Shown in pieces: positions 58,490 to 58,564 of a DNA stretch of 58,564 bases. The DNA comes from Nannocystis exedens (GTDB taxonomy: Bacteria > Myxococcota_A > Polyangia > Polyangiales > Polyangiaceae): assembly GCA_945861885.1 (NCBI GenBank), contig CAMAVR010000015.1, positions 1-58,564 on the forward strand. Reading direction: 5' to 3'. The notes below the pieces were generated by a model that had not been told where the DNA came from, made no database searches, and worked only from the letters and a program-made list of their open reading frames with translations. The stretch's first letter is position 1; each line of letters opens with the position of its first letter. Position numbers and translations under genes: made by a program.

Positions 58490-58564
58490 ATGGGCAGTGG
58501 CGTTTTCTAGCAACTTTTTTCTTCGGTGGCCGATGATCCTTCATGAATCTCGATCACGAAAAAC

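Overview
The window looks like a chromosomal segment of a GC-rich Gram-negative bacterium of the Myxococcota (former Deltaproteobacteria), probably Polyangia-like. Supporting signs are two Hanks-type Ser/Thr kinases, an FHA protein, many short lipoproteins with Ser/Ala/Glu/Gly-rich linkers, a TIGR04551-like outer-membrane protein, a LIC12162-family protein, a DUF4159/VWA/Ppx-HD operon and a DUF2381-free, kinase-rich signalling style. This placement is inference from gene content. No 16S or other phylogenetic marker was compared.

Layout. 1-4 kb: end of an outer-membrane protein, an exported PHB-depolymerase-like esterase, then obg and a lone sctU/flhB-type gene (minus strand). 4.1-8.9 kb: tRNA-Arg(CCU), a large palindrome, an array of terminator-like hairpins, dapD, an exported MBL-fold lipoprotein, dapE and a DMT exporter (lysine/DAP theme). 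8.9-13.1 kb: radA and alaS. 13.3-19.7 kb: a coiled-coil lipoprotein, a small conserved protein, a kinase-FHA-degenerate-GGDEF fusion, an HMG-CoA-lyase-like enzyme and recN. 19.8-24.7 kb: a nucleotidyltransferase pair, map, a secreted protein, a NifU-like domain, an FHA protein, a DciA-like protein and a PTPS-III-like enzyme. 24.7-30.5 kb: the VWA/DUF4159/Ppx-HD operon, a small membrane protein and a Cache-like lipoprotein. 30.6-36.4 kb: a palindrome with tRNA-Leu(CAA), a winged-helix basic protein, rpsU with another palindrome, and the operon deoC-ALDH-short ALDH-gpx. 36.4-39.5 kb: argCB and an M20 peptidase. 39.5-45.4 kb, the most accessory-looking part: a LIC12162-like protein, an unknown exported protein, tRNA-Pro(GGG), a 5'-truncated phosphotransferase and a lipoprotein with a methyltransferase-like fold. 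45.4-49.8 kb: rarD, recR, dnaX and an NFACT-R-only protein. 49.9-55.7 kb: a membrane sensor kinase, an envelope-protein pair (START domain plus large beta protein) and a Gly-rich lipoprotein. 55.7-58.5 kb: pyrRB and a truncated MFS transporter.

The most unusual signals are two dispersed repeat families at gene 3' ends. The first is a family of about 126-129 bp near-perfect palindromes with a GTAC-N5-GTAC centre. Its three copies sit 2 nt beyond tRNA-Arg, 2 nt beyond tRNA-Leu and across the rpsU stop codon. The inner arms are shared between copies, while the outer arms differ between copies but still pair within each copy. The second is a repeat built on CGTAAACGTGCC units, with four copies. 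Two of them supply the stop codon of the upstream gene, one of which is a transporter that appears to be cut short. I found no CRISPR array, prophage or transposase.
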